DNA from: Pedobacter suwonensis
GTDB lineage: Bacteria > Bacteroidota > Bacteroidia > Sphingobacteriales > Sphingobacteriaceae
DNA length: 64,000 bases
Assembly (NCBI RefSeq): GCF_900111825.1
Contig: NZ_FOJM01000016.1
Coordinates: 1-64,000 of the forward strand
Direction of reading: 5' to 3'
The notes beneath the pieces are model-generated. The model did not search any database, was not told where the DNA came from, and was given only the letters and a program-made list of their open reading frames with translations. Positions 61,821 through 64,000 of this stretch are shown piece by piece (position 1 is the first letter of the stretch; each line of letters opens with the position of its first letter). A program made the position numbers and the translations under genes.

Positions 61821-61927
61821 CCCTGCATTTCGAGCAAGTTCAAGTAGCAAATAGCCCAAAGGCTTAGGGGAGCTAAATCTACCCTAAAAAGATCTCTCCG
61901 TTTCGCTGCGCTACAGTCGAGATGACG
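61821..61927. repeat. Dispersed intergenic repeat with inverted ends
   Basis: One end carries CTGCATTTCGAGCAAG and the other, read on the opposite strand, CGTCATCTCGACTGTAGCGC. The CATYTCGAS motif at both ends in inverted orientation is what I recall from abundant intergenic repeats in Pedobacter and relatives. Only one copy lies in the window, so the repeat nature rests on memory of the family. Confidence 0.5.
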
Positions 61928-61935
61928 ATTTTATC

Positions 61936-62637
61936 TTAGTATAACAAAAATATAGTCGGCTTTTTATGTAAATCTATTTCCTCTTTGCGCCAGTTATAAA
62001 CACTTTGTGTTTTAATAAATTCATCGGCCGCGGTAAGGTTGCTGGCGACACAAATCTGAGTATTGGGTTTGCAGCTTTTCAATACTTCTTCAAAAAGCTG
62101 GTTATTGCGGAAAGGTGTTTCAATAAATATCTGGGTTTGTTTATAACGGCTGGCCGATAAATCCAGATCTTTAATGCGCTTCGTACGTTGTTCTTTATCA
62201 ATAGGCAAATAACCCCAAAAGACGAAACTTTGTCCGTTAAAGCCAGAGGCCATTAAAGCCAGTAAAATGGAGCTTGGCCCTACCAATGGCACTACTTTAA
62301 TCCCGCGTTTGTGTGCTTCGGCAACAATATCAGCCCCAGGATCGGCAATACCCGGGCAACCCGCTTCGCTCATTAAACCAACGTCTTTGCCGGCGGTAAG
62401 CTCCCCAAAAAACTGTCCCAGATCTGTCCGGTTATGTTTGCCGTAATCGTGTACGATTAAATCTTTCTGTGGTATTTTTAAACCTGCCTCTTTTAAAAAA
62501 CGGCGTGCTGTTTTACTATTCTCTACGATATAGGTATCAATCTGATTAATCGTATCGACCAAATAAGGAGTAAAAGTTTTATGTGCTACCTCCTCGGCCA
62601 GTGGTACGGGAATAAGGTATAAAGTGCCTTTTTGCAT
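61936..62637 (-). CDS. SAM-dependent methyltransferase, RsmI-like (tetrapyrrole methylase fold)
   Basis: A 233-residue protein of the tetrapyrrole methylase superfamily, similar to RsmI, which methylates the 2'-O of C1402 in 16S rRNA. Motifs are GTLYLIPVPLAE at the start, VGLMSEAGCPGIADPGADIV as the SAM-binding block, and VPLVGPSSILLALMASGFNG. The short N-terminus and the missing C-terminal extension match the second RsmI-like group common in Bacteroidota, so the exact target is uncertain. It is a likely chromosomal housekeeping gene. Confidence 0.85.
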   Translation of the reverse strand: MQKGTLYLIPVPLAEEVAHKTFTPYLVDTINQIDTYIVENSKTARRFLKEAGLKIPQKDLIVHDYGKHNRTDLGQFFGELTAGKDVGLMSEAGCPGIADPGADIVAEAHKRGIKVVPLVGPSSILLALMASGFNGQSFVFWGYLPIDKEQRTKRIKDLDLSASRYKQTQIFIETPFRNNQLFEEVLKSCKPNTQICVASNLTAADEFIKTQSVYNWRKEEIDLHKKPTIFLLY

Positions 62638-62915
62638 GTTACAAAAATACGTACAATAAATAGAATTTAAGTTCTAAAACTTATGGAAATGGCAGTATAA
62701 TCTCTTTCATGTACAGAGGTGTAGCAAATTTTATTTTTAACTGACTTCTTTTCTACACAATTAAACTTGGTGTAAAACGTTAAATATTAGTCAAATATGC
62801 CTTGTAATGCAATATTAAAAGGAAAATGTAAAAACTATGCTTGCATATTAAACCTTCAGCATTTTTGGTTCTCTAATTGATACACACACATTAGGTTATT
62901 AAAATAAACACACAA

Positions 62916-64000
62916 ATGAAAACACTGAAATCTACGGCACTTGTGCTGGGGCTATTTTCGCTCCTTGCCGGAACCACAACCCTTGTCAGGGCACAAGACT
63001 ATCAAAATGATTACCAGTCTGATGGTTACAGTACCGGCAACATTTCTTTACAGACTTTTTACGATGAACTTTCGCCTTATGGCACCTGGATTCAGGATCC
63101 ACAATACGGTTATGTTTGGCGACCAGATGTAGATCAAAGTGAATTTCGCCCATATTATACCAATGGACGTTGGGCCATGACTGAATATGGTAATACTTGG
63201 GTTTCCAATTACGATTGGGGCTGGGCACCTTTCCACTACGGCCGTTGGGTAATTAACAGTTACCGGCAATGGATTTGGTTGCCTGACACTAATTGGGGAC
63301 CAGCCTGGGTAGATTGGAGAAGCGGAGATGGCTATTACGGATGGGCACCCATGGCGCCAAGCATCAGTATTAATTTAAGTTTTGGCCGCCGTTATGTAGT
63401 GCCTTCTTTCTGCTGGAACTTCATTCCTCAACGTAATATTTATATCAATTCTTTTCCAAGATATGATTATGGACGTAATAACGTGTATATCCGTAATACT
63501 ACCATTATCAATAATACTTATGTGTATAACAGAAGAACTTATTATGGAGGTCCAAGGGTTGAAGATATCAGGCGCGCAACCAACAGGGATGTAACGGTAT
63601 ATCGTTATGCTGAAAGTTCGAGACCAGGTGCAAGCCGCATTGGCGGTAGAGAGGTGGCAATTTACCGGCCAAGACCTGAACGTAATGCAGTGGTAGACAA
63701 CCGTAATGCCGCGCCACGTAGATTTGAGCAAGGCAATGCTGGCATTAGCCGAGGCGGAAGAAATGAAGGATACACTAACCGCGATCAAAGAGGTAATACT
63801 CCAGGCGTTGGCGATAACCGCTTTGGATCGAGAGATAGCCGAAATGTAGGCCGGGATAACAATAATCAGCCAAATAACAGGGGAGAAGTTTATAACCGGG
63901 ATGTAAACGGACGTATTAGTCGCGGTGGTGCCAATGGGATTGATAATGGCAACAGACAGGATAATGCAAATCGTGTTCAGGATCAGCAACGTGGGGATCA
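62916..64000 (+). CDS. Exported DUF6600-like Trp/Tyr-rich protein, 3' end outside window
   Basis: The frame is open from the ATG at 62916 to the window edge, 361 residues so far. A signal peptide (MKTLKSTALVLGLFSLLAG, cleaved near RAQ) is followed by a Trp/Tyr-rich repeat domain: YGTWIQDPQYGYVWRP, WVSNYDWGWAPFHYGRW, and WVDWRSGDGYYGWAP. This is the DUF6600 pattern. From about residue 230 it becomes low-complexity, rich in Arg, Asn and Gly, and likely disordered. It is probably periplasmic or surface exposed. The function of the family is not known. Confidence 0.85.
   Translation, partial: MKTLKSTALVLGLFSLLAGTTTLVRAQDYQNDYQSDGYSTGNISLQTFYDELSPYGTWIQDPQYGYVWRPDVDQSEFRPYYTNGRWAMTEYGNTWVSNYDWGWAPFHYGRWVINSYRQWIWLPDTNWGPAWVDWRSGDGYYGWAPMAPSISINLSFGRRYVVPSFCWNFIPQRNIYINSFPRYDYGRNNVYIRNTTIINNTYVYNRRTYYGGPRVEDIRRATNRDVTVYRYAESSRPGASRIGGREVAIYRPRPERNAVVDNRNAAPRRFEQGNAGISRGGRNEGYTNRDQRGNTPGVGDNRFGSRDSRNVGRDNNNQPNNRGEVYNRDVNGRISRGGANGIDNGNRQDNANRVQDQQRGD

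Overview
The window comes from a Bacteroidota genome, most probably Sphingobacteriaceae (Pedobacter or a close relative). This rests on SusC/SusD pairs, type IX secretion (T9SS) features, CTnDOT-type tra genes, LytTR and AraC regulators, and TAnnTTTG promoter boxes. No database search was possible, so names rest on motifs and recalled families.

Layout. (1) 1-1.74 kb is a complete-looking IS1182-type insertion sequence. (2) At 2.09 kb lies tRNA-Ser(GGA). A large serine recombinase points into it, and its frame runs through the tRNA antisense. (3) 3.7-13.7 kb is the stump of a CTnDOT-like conjugative element. It keeps traI-traN plus accessory genes but has no TraG ATPase, relaxase or coupling protein, and two accessory genes (a Dam-type methylase and a PAPS-reductase-like protein) each carry a single-base frameshift. 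(4) 13.9-22.9 kb is a secreted RHS locus: a small T9SS-sorted protein, a 2220-residue SpvB/FG-GAP/RHS giant ending in an HExxH tip, a small lipoprotein that may be its immunity partner, and a PorV homologue. (5) 23-31.9 kb opens with a breakpoint where two genes meet head to head without normal starts. A putative PD-(D/E)xK protein, a methyltransferase-like protein and an Avs-like STAND NTPase with an Mrr-like nuclease domain follow. (6) 32.1-39.8 kb holds three tRNA-3'-end-like repeats. They bound one cargo unit with a two-gene SIR2 + STAND system and another with a secreted amidohydrolase. Two of them are followed by relatives of the small ORF that precedes the recombinase at 3.7 kb. I read 2.1-39.8 kb as one accretion island at tRNA-Ser.

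Beyond 39.8 kb the genes look more chromosomal. There is a close Tet(X)-like flavin monooxygenase divergent from an AraC regulator, an aldo/keto reductase with an AraC regulator, and a dipeptidyl-peptidase IV. Next is a sugar-utilisation locus: LacI regulator with a perfect operator, GH13, sugar MFS transporter, an (alpha/alpha)6 glycosidase, PfkB kinase, SusC, SusD and a GH37 trehalase. A short-chain-dehydrogenase-like protein, an M57-like lipoprotein protease, an RsmI-type methylase and a partial DUF6600-like secreted protein close the window.

The best candidates for something new are the split SIR2/STAND pair, the three-gene cluster at 23.9-31.5 kb, and the repeated recombinase-less att modules with a conserved ~56-residue protein. 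Next come the RHS zincin with its lipoprotein neighbour and the Tet(X)-like enzyme with an altered substrate-site residue.
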